This document shows positions 1 to 12,239 of a stretch of DNA of 64,000 nucleotides, one piece after another. The position numbers and the translations under genes are program-made. Position 1 is the stretch's first letter. The number at the start of each line of letters is the position of its first letter. Source of the DNA: Thinopyrum elongatum (Eukaryota > Streptophyta > Magnoliopsida > Poales > Poaceae); assembly GCA_011799875.1 (NCBI GenBank), contig CM022298.1, positions 726,236,181-726,300,180 on the forward strand, written 5' to 3'. Under the pieces are notes generated by a model. That model was not told the origin of the DNA. It did no database searches and was given only the letters and a program-made list of their open reading frames with translations.

Positions 1-960
1 GTCGATCGCGAGGAGTGGGCTCGCGGTTGAGGCCGGAGACGAGCTGTCACGGGAGGCCCGGCGTCGTGGAGTCCTGCTAGGCTGCGAGGTCCAAGGCGAC
101 GCGGTCCGCGACGGCGTCGGAGACGAGCGGAGACGGGGGCGGTCGGGCGCGTCGGGGCGAGCGCGCTGGTGCTCGGTGCCCGAGCGAGAGGCACGTCGGG
201 ACAGGTCGCCGGCTGGAGGGAGAGCGGGTGCCGGACGCGCCGAGGGGAACAGACCGGCGGGGGGGGGATGGCACGGCGAGGTGCGCTCGCAACCGGCGAG
301 GTGGCGTCCAACGCCCGGGCGACGTCGGCGGCGTCGCCCCGATCCAGTTTCTGGATCGGGAGGGGGGAGGAGTGACGAGGGGGTGTCGGTGGAGTGGATA
401 GGGTTGGGGGTGAGTGGATAAGGGAGTGGGGGTGGGCCGCAGCTGGGCCGGCCTGTGGCTAGCTGGGCCATTCGGCCCAGGGAGAGGAGGGGGGTCTTTC
501 CTTTCTGTTTCTTTTTCTTTCTTTTTTTCTTTTCTCTTACTGTTAAATGTTTTAGGCCCCAAATGGTTTTTGTAAAAAGTGTGACCTATTTCATAAATAC
601 CAGTGCATTATTCCTTAACACCTAAAATTAGTTTGGACAAAATATAATTTCATATTATTTCAGATTTAATAAATGGTTTATTAATATTATCTTTATCCAC
701 TGTTTTGAGGTTGTTCGAGTCACTTATCCAATCCAATGATGTTTGGTTTCAATTTTGAATAGCCTCTGGAATATTTCTTATTATATCTGACTTTTAGTTT
801 TCTATGTTGGACAACTTTTATATTCCACTTTCATTTAAATTTGAATTTGACTTAGGAGTTGAAATGCAATTGTTGCTAATGATGATTATGCACTATTAAT
901 CATGATGACATGGCCTCATCAAAAGGGTGATCACTGTAGCTTAATACAGGGGTTGTTACA
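1..960 (-). mobile_element. 3' LTR of a long-LTR gypsy-like element, cut by the window edge
   Basis: The block ends in GTTGTTACA at 960, so on the minus strand it begins TGTAACAAC, a typical LTR start. Positions ~281-960 align with ~5581-6301: a GC-rich stretch with 'GATCGGGAGG', then a T-rich tract, then the AT-rich stretch with the shared words 'GGACAACTTTTAT' and 'GACTTAGGAGTTGAAATG'. The two copies differ by roughly one base in five by eye, so the insertion is old, or two related LTRs are involved. Open frames in the GC-rich part (77-562 and neighbours) are compositional and are not called as genes. Confidence 0.72.
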
Positions 961-2427
961 TGCATCCTGAGGAGAAGCCATAACAACAGCCAGTCCATCA
1001 TGAACCGTTAGCTGTCTCGGCGGTGAAGGCAACGAGGGCAACATATAGGCCTTGGTGCTGGAGCAGTCGGTGGTAAACATTGTGGGGAATCCAGACTCGA
1101 CGCTTCTGAACAGGCTGACCCGAGGATTGAACCAGCGCCATGAGTGCGCTTGAGCGACTTCTGGCATTCAGTCATAGCTGTTTCAATTTGGAAAGATTTG
1201 CTGACAAGCGTTGCGAAGTCTGTGCAATCATGGACTGCAAGTGCGAGTTTTATCATCGGTACACAGTCCTTCACGGAATTTCTCTCTCTCTGCTTGCGAG
1301 TGTTAGTGGTCGACTGTCATCCGCAGCATAGCGGGATAATTCAAGGAATTTCCTCTTATATTCATCCACAGTCATTGTGCCCTGTGAGAGTTTACGGAAC
1401 TCCTGCTTCTTCTGGTCCATCAACCTTGAGGAATGTAACGTGCATGAAAAGCTGACTGAAATTCCTGCCAAGTGGTTACAGTCTCTGCAGCCACATAGCC
1501 TTGTGGCTTTCCCACCATTGAGAGCGGGACGACCTTCAAGTGGAATGTCGCAAAGGTGATGTAACTGTCAGGGCAACATTATTGACTCCATCTCAAACAG
1601 GATGTCACGAAGCCAATCTCAGCATCCATAGGATTGGTGGAGTTGCGGAAAACGGACGGATTGAGGCGCACACATTCTAGCAGCGAGATCGATCCAGGCT
1701 CCTGGCGAGCCTCGTTGCGTTCTAAACGTCTAACCAGACTCTCGTTGAGCTACGGTTCAATTCAAACTGCTGCATCATTACGGCAATATAGGGTGGAGGT
1801 GGAGGATCGTCAGCCATCCTGCCAAATCAACAGGGTTAGTTTAGCAAGAAAAATTGCAGGTGTACGGAATGATTCATGAAGTAACACGCACAACAGAAGA
1901 GTGCAATAGATACTTCAGTATATTCGCACCAGACATTTCGAATCCGCACATAGCCTCTGGTTAGTATCCGGCATTACGATATTTGAAAAGGGGAGGCTAG
2001 ACATCTAGGCGCGCGCAGGCACGCGGCAAGGAAGTACACAATGAGACATAGCAAGGCTACATCACATTCGGAGAAAACTAATTGGAGCGGGAATCTGCAA
2101 GTGACAACACAGGGTGCCCTCGATAAAGGATCCTGCGAACAGAACCTGGCCCGCAATTCTTTGAAGGAAGGGGGGAAATTTTCAGAACACATCGGGTGAA
2201 TGTGATCACGAAACCTAATGTTGAGTTAGTAAAGTTTTAACCCGAATAGAGAAGATCAGAGTCCCAGCGTATAGATAGGAATAAAAGATACTAATACCCC
2301 AATTGGCGACGTGGGCCCGTAAGCCACACAGCCAAGTAGTTAGTAAAAACAGTTTTCGGTTACTAGACCAACTTCGGCCAAGGAGTTGGAAATGGGGATT
2401 CCTACAGCAGCACGCTCTGATACCAAC
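961..2427 (-). pseudogene. Degenerate gypsy gag region (internal domain of the long-LTR element)
   Basis: Minus-strand translation shows a Retrotrans_gag (PF03732-type) domain in pieces. At 1271-1471 it reads 'LMDQKKQEFRKL' followed by 'TMTVDEYKRKFLELSRYA'; at 1008-1274 it continues with 'IKLALAVHDCTDFATLV' and 'TAMTE' in a shifted frame. Further upstream, around 1500-1640, the 'FHLK...' part of the domain is still recognisable. Gag would form the virus-like particle of the retrotransposon. No protease, RT or integrase follows: the gag remnant runs almost directly into the LTR at 960, and no purine tract is seen there. The internal region is only ~1.47 kb, so the element is a deletion derivative or LARD-like. 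Frameshifts rule out a functional product. Confidence 0.75.
2414..2425 (-). other. Primer-binding site of the long-LTR element
   Basis: On the minus strand this reads TGGTATCAGAGC, the usual plant LTR-retrotransposon PBS complementary to initiator Met tRNA. It lies two bases from the LTR end (CA at 2429-2428, minus strand). It fixes the element's orientation as minus and the inner end of the 5' LTR. Confidence 0.85.
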
Positions 2428-5400
2428 TGACGCCCAAGGCCTAATCGTGCACTAATCATACACGCAAATGCCACGACATCGCCTAGGACTCGCACGGAAA
2501 GATTCACACACAACTCTAAACATAAATAAAGTCATACAACGCTTATATTTACAAGCCAGGGGCCTCAGGGCTCGAATACATAGCTTGCGAACAAGCGTCA
2601 GCGGAAGCATCAGATATCTGAGTACAGATATAAAAGAAAGCACAGAAAGGCCTTTAGAAAGGCGGGGCAAAATAAAACACTACGATCGAAGGCGCAGGCC
2701 TCCTGCCTGGGACCTCTCAGTCCTACTCCTGGTCGTCGCGACGGCATCTCGTATATTATCCATCCTCTGGGTAGTAGTAGTAGTCGATCGACGGGGCATT
2801 TGTCTCAGGGGCTCCGTCATCTTGGTCACGACAAACTGATATGGGGAGAAAAGGTAACAAGCAACCGTGAGTACTCAGAAGTACTCAGCAAGCAAGTCTA
2901 CACTACATATGCAACATTTTCAAAGGGGGGCTGTATATGTGGACTGGGCCTGCAGAAATGCCAATAAGAGAGGAGGCCTAGTCCTATCGAAGACTAGCAT
3001 CTTCAGAGGTCTTGCAGCCTAGAAGAGTGTAGACAGTACCATATAATGTAGCGATCATTAAGTCTCAACCTCACCCAGAGATCCTTTCTCTCGACTCCCT
3101 GCGAGAAAGCAATCCCCGGCCATACAGTCATCAACACCTCGTCCTGAGATCCCTCTTCGACTCCCTGCGAGAAGCAATCCCAGAGCCCTCATATCCAGGT
3201 CTCATCTCAACTTCTAGCTGTATCGATCGGGATACAACTCCGAGTGTCCTTTACCATAGACCGGCTATCGATAGAAGTTTTCTTCCATCCCGCGCAGGCG
3301 GTCACGCACACCCAACACCGTTTCTTCCTCGAGTGCATCCCCGCTACGTCCGCCTACACACTTTCCTGGTCATGCCCGGCCTCGGCCAAACGACACACGA
3401 CACCCAACCCTACCTAGAGCTCAGCAGAGGTCCCCGTCGGTCTACATCATCCTAAGCGCTCGAGTTCTGGGCCATCGCCCTGTGCACTCCGAGTCGTTGC
3501 GTGCAGGGGGAAGCCAGGCACTAGGGGGGCCCGGTCCCTCCGGCCGCAAGGCTGAACTAGACGTCTGACAGAGCTTTTCGGCTGATGCTACATGCAGAAG
3601 CCCATACTATACCCACGTGATGGTTAGTGCTATCAGCCAGACCGACCTGCTCGTCATCGAAATATCAAATATCAAAATCGTTAATATGACTAGGCTTGCG
3701 CTCCCTTCAACTTGGAGCAGAGACTCACGCCAAGATGCCCGCCGTCACCGCCGTGGCAGCCCACTCAGATCACCTGTGCATGCAATGTCTAGATCTCAGG
3801 CCGCGTCGTATTCAACACTCGGGACTATACGCCGCTCTTCACACCTCGCGCTCTCAGGCGCACCGGGTACCCCTCAGGTCGACCGCCTTTCCAAGTACAA
3901 CCAGTACAGTCCAAGTAATCCGTGTGTCCATAACATTAGGGGAATCCGAGGTATCACCATCTTGGATTCCTACTCGATGTATCCGTCAAGGTGAACTCGG
4001 AGGAATCACGCTTACTGGGTTCACACTTGAGGTGTTGTACGACGGCGTCATTATCAAAAGCGGTGAGAGGAATCACCCTCGATGACCACGACCGAATAGC
4101 TACTCTACAGAGTTAACATCAGAAGTGCTACAAGAGGTTTCACCCTCGCACTCGATAGTAACGCTGTAGTGTCGATACAACTAAGGGGGGGGTGGATGTG
4201 GCGGTGTCGGGGCCTGGTCTTCAATCCCATTGATCGTTCTTCGAAAATCCAGGGGCAGTCGGGATAAGTGGGGTCACTATTGGTCTCTACCCGCCTATAC
4301 TAAGCAGTTTAGGATATGCAGGTATTATCAACAGCAGGTTACGATAAACAGGCTATGCATCAAATGGTAAGCAGCAACCAGCAATTCTAATGCAAGCATG
4401 AGAAATTAGAATGGGCGATACGGATGATCAAAGGGGGGGCTTGCCTGGTTGCTCGGACGGCAAAGGCAAAGTCGTTAAGGGGTCGTCGGCTCCTGAGCTG
4501 CGTCGGTACCGGAACATGCTGTCGGGGTCTAACGAGAGAGAAAGGGTGAGGAACACGTAAAATACTAGCAAATATGAGCAACACAATTACGATATGAACA
4601 ATATATAGTGCCGGTGTGTCCTAGCTATGGTTGCAGTCACTGAGAAGGAGGAATCCATCCGGAATGTCTTCCCGGTTCCGGACATTTGTCAGATAGATGA
4701 CCGGAGAGGACGGTTGCATGTCGGTAGTTAGGGACGTGTGACGACGAACGGACCACGCATTCAAATTCGCTCCGTCGTTCTGAGGCAACTTTCATGTACA
4801 AAGTTTTTCGATCTGAGCTACGGATATTTAATATGATTTTCTGAAGTTTTTATTAATTTCTGGAATTTTTTAATTATTTAAAATATTATCCGAAACAGTG
4901 TTTGATGACGTCAGCATGACATCATGCTAACGTCAGCTGTCAACCTGACAGGTGTGGTCCACCTGTCATTGACTGGTTAGTTAATTAGGGATTAACTAAC
5001 TAATTAATGTTTAATTAAACTATTAACTAAAAATTAGATTAACCTAATCAGGATTAATTAAATTAATTAACTCACTATTAATTATTTATTAACTAATTAT
5101 TTTTAATTTAATTATTTTATTTTTAATTTTAAAAACGTTTCGGGGCCGTGGGCCCCATGTGTCATTGGCCAGGGGGGTCGGGCCCGCGGTCAGTGGCACA
5201 GGGGCCGACCGGGCGCGCGTGCGCGTGCGTCGGCGCAGCCGGCGCCCGGCGCGGCTCGGGCTGCGAACGGGCGAGGCCGGAGGGGGTGTGGGACATGCGC
5301 GCGAGCGCGCGAGCAGTGCGGTGTCGAGGCGCGGGCTCGTCGCTGCGGGCGACAGGCGACGAGCAAGCAGTCGTGGGCGGCGGCAGCAAGGCCGAGCAGC

Positions 5401-6301
5401 AGGGGCTCGGAGAGGGCACGGGACGGCGGGGAGCGCGCGCTGGAGCGGCCAGGCGCACGAGTCGCCTGTGCGCCGCGCAAGCCGCGGGCGCGCGTCGACA
5501 GAGAGAGGGGGATTAGGGCGTGGCCCTCACCACGGGTGCAGGGTCAGGGCAATGGGCTCGAGGAGGCGGCCGGGGATGACGGCGGGTAGCGCCGGCGAGT
5601 GTCCAGGGTGACGGGGGGCGACGACGGCGTCGGCGGCGGCGGTTGCCCCGATCCGATCTGGATCGGGGAGGTGGGAGGGGGTGAGCGTGGGGGGGGGGGG
5701 GGGAAACGAGTGGGGGGTTTAGGTTTGGTGGCCTCCTCTGGGGAGGCCATATAGGGGGGGCGGGGGGGTGGCCGGCGTCTGGGCTGTAGCCCAGTTGGGC
5801 CAAGGGGGGGGTGGGGTTTCTCTTTTTATTTTTATTTTTGTTTTCTTTTCTTTTGTCTTTTTCTTTTTATTTATTCATATCTCCTGTTTAGTAAATTGTT
5901 AGTCCTCAAAACGATTTTTGTAGAACATGGCAATTGTTCCAATAAATACTAGGCATCCTCTACCACTGTCAAAAATTAGTTTGGAGTCAATTTGAGTTCA
6001 CACAATTTTTATAATAAATAAAATGCATTAAGCCTTACTGTTTTGGTAAAGTTTGAGCCACCTAATTAATTTATTTATTGTTGGTTTTAATTTTGGAATA
6101 GTCTCTGGAATATTTGCTATTTATTGAACATTTTAGTTTTTATGCTGGACAACTTTTATTTTCCACTTTCATTTAAATTTGGATTTTGACTTAGGAGTTG
6201 AAATGGAATATAATGCTAATGATGATCATGCACTGTTAAACATGATGACATGGCATAATCAAAAGGGTGATTACTGCAGTTAACCACTTAGGGGTGTTAC
6301 A
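2428..6301 (-). mobile_element. 5' LTR (~3.87 kb) of the gypsy-like element
   Basis: On the minus strand the LTR runs from TGTAACACC (6301 downward) to CA beside the PBS. A length of ~3.9 kb is very long for a plant LTR and resembles LARD-type elements of Triticeae, though I cannot name the family. It contains an AT-rich TTAATTAA-type tract at ~4970-5120 and a GC-rich island at ~5140-5700 with homopolymer G (5690-5702). Around 3074-3181 there is an imperfect repeat of 'CGACTCCCTGCGAGAA'. No gene is supported inside; ORFs in the GC island overlap in several frames with no recognisable domain. Confidence 0.72.
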
Positions 6302-6456
6302 TAATCTAGGCATGATTTTGAAATACATAGGCGTGGATGTAAAATTAGTTAAGTTAATTCAAATCCTAGCTTTTTCGGGTTGATTTGTGTACAGTTGGTG
6401 ATGACACGTCTTGACATTGGATTTGATACCTAGGCGCCGCCGGCCTTCCGCGAGAT
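6302..6456 (+). repeat. Upstream part of segmental duplication B (copy 1)
   Basis: This stretch, beginning 'TAATCTAGGCATG', aligns closely with 17269-17426, upstream of the second DUF295 copy. Shared words include 'AGTTAAGTTAATTCAAATCC' and 'TTGATTTGTGTACAGTTGG'. The long LTR abuts it directly, so the duplicated segment was probably cut by that insertion. Confidence 0.85.
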
Positions 6457-7013
6457 ATGCTAGCTAACATCTACGTCCGCTTTAGCCTTCTCGACCGCAT
6501 CGCCTTCGTTGTGGTCTTCCGCACCTCTCGCGATGCGTTCAAGCCGGAGGCGCTGTGCCTCATCCTGCCCGACGATGCCCCGACGGCCGCCACTGTCTTC
6601 TCCCTCGTTGACTCGAACCATCGCAAGTACCTCATGGAGGTGCCTGGCGGGCCGCTGCTGGTCGTGCTTAAGGAGACCATTGGTCGAGAGACATCGCCAT
6701 CCTTCAAGATGCAGGTCCTCAACGCAGGCAGGGAGAGGTGGAAGGAGAAGGACGACATTGGGAACACCGAAGTGTTCGTCACGGTGAACGGTTCCCTATG
6801 TGTGTCCATGAAGGAGCACCCAAAGCTCAGGGCCGGCAGCGTCTACAAATACACCGAGGATGATCTGCGCTGTGCAAGGATGCACGCGGTGACGATAATG
6901 TCGCCAGGGTTTTCAGCCTCAAGGACCGCAGGACAGAGAAGGTCGAGGGCCTCAGACGACCTCGGAGCTGGCCGCCGCCGACGTGGTTCATGCCTTCCTT
7001 ACCATTATATTAG
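6457..7013 (+). pseudogene. DUF295/KIB1-4-type F-box gene relic, copy 1
   Basis: An ATG-started frame gives a ~197-residue protein. Its C-terminal part resembles the plant DUF295 (KIB1-4 beta-propeller) family: 'NDIGNTEVFVTVNGSLCV', then 'YTEDDL'. The family tail 'DDNVARVFSLKDRRTEKVEG' followed by 'PTWFMPSLP' is present in another frame from about 6889 to the stop at 7011-7013. So the ORF shifts frame after 'CARM', and its printed C-terminus is out of frame. The N-terminus ('MLANIYVRFSLLDRIAF') looks like an F-box end, but the middle of the propeller seems missing: the product is about half the usual family length (recalled as ~380-400 residues). The solo LTR begins one base after the stop. 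The same lesions occur in copy 2. Confidence 0.7.
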
Positions 7014-7014
7014 A

Positions 7015-8778
7015 TGTTGGAAATATGCCCTAGATGCAATAATAAAATAGTTATTGTTATATATTTCCTTGTTCATGATAATCGTTTATTATCCATGTTA
7101 TAATTGTATTGATTGGAAACTCAAATACATGTGTGGGTATATAGACAACTCTGTGTCCCTAGTATGCCTCTAATAGACTAGCTCGTTGATCAAAGATGGT
7201 CGAGGTTTCCTGGCCATAGACATGAGATGTCATTTAATAATGGGATCACATCATTAGGAGAATGATGTGATGGACAAGACCCAAACTATGAACGTAGCAT
7301 ATGATCGTGTCAGTTTATTGCTATTGTTTTCTACATGTCAAGTATCTGTTCCTATGACCATGAGATCATGCAACTCACCGGCACCGGAGGAATAGCTTGT
7401 GTTTATCAAATGTCGCAACGTAACTGAGTGACTATAAAGGTACTCTGCAGGTATCTCCGAGGGTGACTGTTGAGTTGGCATGGATCAAGACTAGGATTTG
7501 TTACTCTGTGTGACGAAGAGGTATCTCAGGGCCCACTCGGTAATACAACATCATAATGAGCTTGCAAGCAAAGTGACTAAAGAGTTAGCCAGATCTTATA
7601 TTACGGAACGAGTAAAGAGACTTGCCGGTAACGAGATTGAACTAGGTATAGAGATACCGATGATCGAATCTCGGGCAAGTAAGATAACGATGAACAAAGG
7701 GAACTACGTACGGGATTGACTGAATCCTTGACATCGAGGTTCGACTGATAATGATCTTCGTAGAATATGTAGGAACCAATATGGGCATCTAGGTCCCGCT
7801 ATTGGTTATTGGCCGTAGAGGTGTCTCTGTCATGTCTGCATAGTTTCTGAACCCGCAGGGTCTACACACTTAACGTTTGGTGACGATATAAGTATAGTCG
7901 AGTTATTATGTTGGTGACCGAAGGTTGTTCGGAGTCCCGGATGAGATCTCGGACGTGACGAGGAACTCTGGAGTAGTCCGGAGGTGAATATTGATATATA
8001 GGATGAAGGGAATCGGAGTCCGGAAGTGTTCCAGGGCATACCGGGGGTTCGACAGAATACCGAAAGGGGTTTCGGGGGGCCCCGGCAAGTGTTGGGGGCC
8101 TCATGGGCCAAGGAGTGGGGGCGCACCAGCCCACAAGGGGCTGGGCGCCGCGCCAAACCCCAGCCCACTCAGCTGGGTGGGGGCTGCCGGCCACCCCAAA
8201 CTTGGGAGGCAAGGCGCCTTGGGGGGGGCACCCAATCCTAGCCACCCCCCCCCCCCCCCCCCCCCCCCCCCCGCCGCCGGCCCCTAGGGGAAACCGTAGG
8301 GCGCTCTCACCTCCTCCCTTTCCCCTATATATAGAGAGGGCGAGATAGGGCAGCCATACCCTAACGTGCTACGGTGCTGCCCCTCCTCTCCCTCGTAGTT
8401 CTTCTCCACATCATAGCGCGCGGCGAAGTCCTGCCGAGCTGTCATCACCACCACCTCACCACGCCGTCGTGCTGCCAGAGGACTCGGGCTACTACTTCAC
8501 CATCGCTCACTGGATCGAGGAGGTGAAGGCCTCATCAACCTGCACGTGTGTTGAACGCGGAGGTGTCGTCCGTTGGGCTCTTGATCGGGAGTTCGCGGGA
8601 CGGATCGTGATTGGATCGCGAAGACGTTCGACTACATCAACCGTGTTTCTTAACGCTCCCGCTTAGCGATCTACAAGGGTATGTAGATGCAATCTCTCCT
8701 ATCGTGGATGCTCTTCTCCTAGATTGATCTTGGTGAAGCGTAGGAAATTTTTTGTTTCCCATGCAACGTTCCCCAACA
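7015..8778 (+). mobile_element. Solo LTR of a BARE-1/Angela/WIS-type copia element
   Basis: It begins TGTTGGAAATATGCCCTAGA and ends GCAACGTTCCCCAACA, which I recognise as BARE-1/Angela LTR termini; 1764 bp fits that family. The 5-bp flanks are TTAGA (7010-7014) and ATAGA (8779-8783), a target-site duplication with one change. No internal domain or second LTR follows, so it is a solo LTR left by LTR-LTR recombination. It contains a homopolymer C run at ~8244-8271. Confidence 0.93.
8325..8334 (+). promoter_or_regulatory. TATA box of the BARE-type LTR
   Basis: 'CTATATATAG' lies in the R-proximal part of the LTR after a C-rich run, where the BARE-1 promoter TATA is expected. A solo LTR can keep promoter activity and read into DNA downstream (8779 onward). 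Activity here is inference. Confidence 0.6.
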
Positions 8779-9133
8779 ATAGATACTAGATCATCAAAGG
8801 CGCGTGTTGCCGCGCCCATCTATTTTGGCAATAGGTTGATAGAAATTTCCATAAATCCACGTGACAAAAGGTAAACATGATTGAAACATAAACTATTGAA
8901 AATGATAGAATAGTCTGGAAAAAGTTGTTTCACAGAAGTTTTCTTTTGTGTTGAAACGAGCAGTACTAAGTATCCATACTTCCATACTACTATTAAAAGA
9001 GCGAACTTAATTTGTTCTAAACCCACACCACAAAGTGTACACAGGATAAGCAGGACCCTTAGATCAAATTAACTTAAACACATCCCACCGTCTACATCAC
9101 GTTAATGGTCGGCCAACCAGATCAACGACTGAG

Positions 9134-9640
9134 ATGAAATGTTCTGCCAAGCAGACGTCGTGGTCTGCCAATCCTATAAGGGCTCCGCGGCCCCGCCCGC
9201 AGCACGCGGATCATCCATCCGCCCATCCGCCCGCAGCAGGCGGATCGATTCCACCTGCCTCCCCCTCCCTCTTCTCTCCTCGCTGCCGCTACAGGACGCC
9301 GTCGGGGTCGCTCTCATCCCTCCAGCAGCGTCGGCACCACGGGACGCAGCGCGGGCTCGACTTGCATCGGCGGTGCCGGTGTCCCTCTCCTCCGTCGAGC
9401 GGCGGCGGCGGCGCGGAACATAGCGGGCTAAATCTGCGTTGGCGGCAGCGGCGGCGGCGATGGGTTCCGCTCCTCCTCGCGGCTAGGAGGAAAGGGGAGG
9501 CGGAAGAAATCCACCCGCACGCCCTCGCCGTCTCGCTCTACCTGTTGGTGTTGTATGGTCTGTCAGACAAGGGAACCAGGTTGCTGGCTGATGTCAAACG
9601 CCTTCTCCCTGAGATCATGCTCCCAGGTGCGTGGTGACCT
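9134..9640 (+). pseudogene. GC-rich exon-like patch, possible captured gene fragment
   Basis: A ~500 bp GC-rich island interrupts AT-rich DNA. Its codon-like composition fits a grass 5' exon: C-rich leader, CGG/GGC repeats, then a frame ending 'DKGTRLLADVKRLLPEIMLP' before a GTGCGT that could be a splice donor (~9628). I recognise no domain and the frame is broken upstream. It lies inside the candidate Helitron, a class known to capture gene pieces, so capture is the likely reading but is not shown. Confidence 0.3.
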
Positions 9641-9649
9641 TACCTGAGT

Positions 9650-12030
9650 ACTTGGTTTTTCTGATTCAGAACATGTGTGCTGAATCTAAGTGCTCAAATG
9701 TGAGATTGCAAGTAGATGCTTGTTCTTTTTTTTTTTTGCATAGAAACTCTGGGAATGGATGAATGCATAGTATTTATGAGCTTTCTAAACTCTAGGAACC
9801 ACTGAAAATTTTGGCATTGCAAGAGAAATATAGTTTTGTGTTTATGCATCCTCATTTGGCAAGAGTTCATATATTACTTACTATTTGTCTCTGTATGACA
9901 GTACTCGCATTAGTTGATGCAAAATATGTCTATGTTTTATCAATGAGTTATAATGAGATTTCACTCTCCTGTAGGCTAAATCAACACCACTTGCTGGGAT
10001 CTGACTCTGGTGGGATGGAACATGGAAAGCTATTGGCCGCTTGCAGTCTCACAATCTGTCAGACGCACAAGTGGAGTTTTGTTTGGCCATTTGTCTGTCT
10101 TTTTTTATTAAGAAATGACGAATCATTTAGTACGAATTTGTAACTGGTTCAAGTACATGACTTTCAAGATACGGTGTGTTCGACAACACATCTTCTGTCA
10201 AGTAGCTGGGAATGTTGCATGTGCCCCGTGGCACTGTCACAATATTGGATTCATGCATTTGATGCCCTCTTGGATCCAGGTTAGAATAAAACTAAATGTG
10301 TTCCTTTAAATTGCGTAGTTGCCTGGTTGCTTTTTTGCAAATAAAAAATATGTTCCTTTAATTTGGTGTATGTACTTGTTTTTCTGTAACCTATCATCAC
10401 TTTCGTCTTTTTTTTTGCTCTGAAATAAAATGCATTCTTTCATACCAAAAATTTCAAGAGCACACGAACTGCACACATGTCCTTCCGTTTTGAATCTGCA
10501 GCCGCTTGCTTTGGATTGTTATTTTTGGAAGGGTGTAGGCGAGTATACGTCACAAAGGTAACACCGATCTGGTTCACACTTGTTATTTTTTTCTTCTTGG
10601 TGATTTGTAGTTCCTTTAATCTTCTATTTTTTATACCACTATTCTGCATTGCAACCTTTTCTTTAACAGGGAGAGGTGCCAAATTTTCAGTCAATTATAG
10701 CGTGAATTGCATAGCCTGCAACATTTGCCTACAGCCGATAGAATCTATGATCCCACAAGTGCTATCTCTATGAGCTAAACAATTACAGTACAAGACACAC
10801 TCGAATTCAGACTTTAGAGCCTCATGAGCAATGTTGTGAGAGCTTGTTGATGATCTGCTTGTTTCTCGCAAAATTGGGACGTGTTGGATGGTCCGTGTGA
10901 GGCTATCTAAAGAAAATTCCTCTTAATTCTGTTCTGGTTGTATGATGGAATTTGATTAGATAAGAACCCACATCTGGCGGCACCGTCCGTCTCACGGCGC
11001 CCCCCATCTCGCTGCTGCCCCATCTCATGGCGTCCAATAACCAAAGGTATTTTTTTTCAATTGGTATTATTTCTTTGCTGGTAATATTTATTATTGTAAA
11101 TGGCGTGATCTGATGATGTATCCTGGATACAATTCAATTAATTAAATGATGCATGTACAATATGATCTGTAGTATAGCCAGCTCTATGTGAGGGCAATGT
11201 GAACCAATGTAAAGCACTAGGTTCTTCCTAAATAGCACTTGACACTTTATTGTGCATTTTGGAGCTACGAAGAATTTAGCTCTGTAGGTGCCATTGGTTT
11301 CTGGTACAGATGACATCCCTGATGCCACAGGTGGCTTGTCTTCGAAGATTGTATTCTTATTTAGTAGTGTGTTGCAGTAAAGCTTTCTCTTTTGTGTAAA
11401 ACTGTAACGAACCATGTGCTCTTATTATTTGGGCGTAATCTCATGCTGGTTAACTACTTAATGTGAGAATGAAATGCCAAAGTGGGCAAACTGCCTTGTG
11501 TCAGGTTCCAAGGGATATGCAGAATACAGTTCACGCACATTGCGCGTATATGCAGAATCACTGGTTTTTTCAGTGCACATTACAGAGTAAGACAACGTTG
11601 GTGATTCAACAAGGAAATAATGGTGTTTTCTTCGCATACAATAGACAACTTCAAAGTTACAAATACAAGGCATTTCAGTCCATAGGCTTCGGAGTTCGGA
11701 CCATCACCCACGAGAACACATGCAAAGTGTTTCCATTTTCGTTGCAGATCTCGGTTAATTCTCCACATGACACAGATGCAACCTGCGCACACAAAAAGAA
11801 AGGCAAAATTCAGATACAAAGAGTACTTTTCTTCTCTTATTCCTTGTATGCTTTGCAATCTTCAAGACCATTGCTCTCTGCTGGTCCATGTCAGTCTATC
11901 TGCTTTGTTTCTTTCTTTTTGGCCGATCCTCTTGGCTTTGCTCAGTAATACATGTTGGCTGCAGTTCGATTTTGTGTGAATAAACTTCATGGAAGCCTTA
12001 AGGAACTTGGAGTGAAACGGAATTGCGCAT
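9650..12030. other. Interior of Helitron candidate without recognised genes
   Basis: AT-rich with many short ORFs on both strands; none has a recognisable domain. Poly-T tracts near 9730 and 10410 and a C-run region at 12037-12060 are simple sequence. Some intron/exon residue of a captured gene is possible. Confidence 0.5.
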
Positions 12031-12085
12031 TATACACCCCCCCCAACCCCCCCCCCCCCGCGCGGCTGTTGGCTCCAGCACAATG

Positions 12086-12239
12086 TTTTAAATAGCGGGC
12101 TACGGTAAATAGTGGCGGGCCTCAAAATCAGCTATAGCGGGCTATAACATGCTATTTGTGAAGGCGACCATTTAACGGCACTCTCCTGAAAAGGCTATAG
12201 CGGGTTATAGCGGAGCTATAGCCGGCTATTTAAAACTAT
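12086..12239. mobile_element. Small MITE with 'TTTTAAATAGC' terminal inverted repeats
   Basis: The left end TTTTAAATAGCGGGCTA and the right end TAGCCGGCTATTTAAAA are inverted copies, and the interior repeats 'GCTATAGCGGG'. It is flanked by GCTCCAGCACAATG (12072-12085) and GCTCCAGCATAATG (12240-12253), a 14-base direct repeat with one mismatch. A repeat of this length exceeds the usual 8-9 bp of hAT or Mutator MITEs; see findings. Confidence 0.75.

Noticed and set aside
5148..5803. Overlapping ORFs of 70-150 codons on both strands
   Set aside because: They lie in the GC-rich island of the long LTR, overlap in several frames and contain only Ala/Arg/Pro/Gly-rich sequence.
8244..8271. Poly-C run as a regulatory motif
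   Set aside because: A homopolymer within the BARE-type LTR, length-variable and probably slippage.
11463..11948. 161-codon ORF as a gene
   Set aside because: No domain, Cys/Ser/Phe-rich random composition, AT-rich context and no supporting splice or promoter signal.
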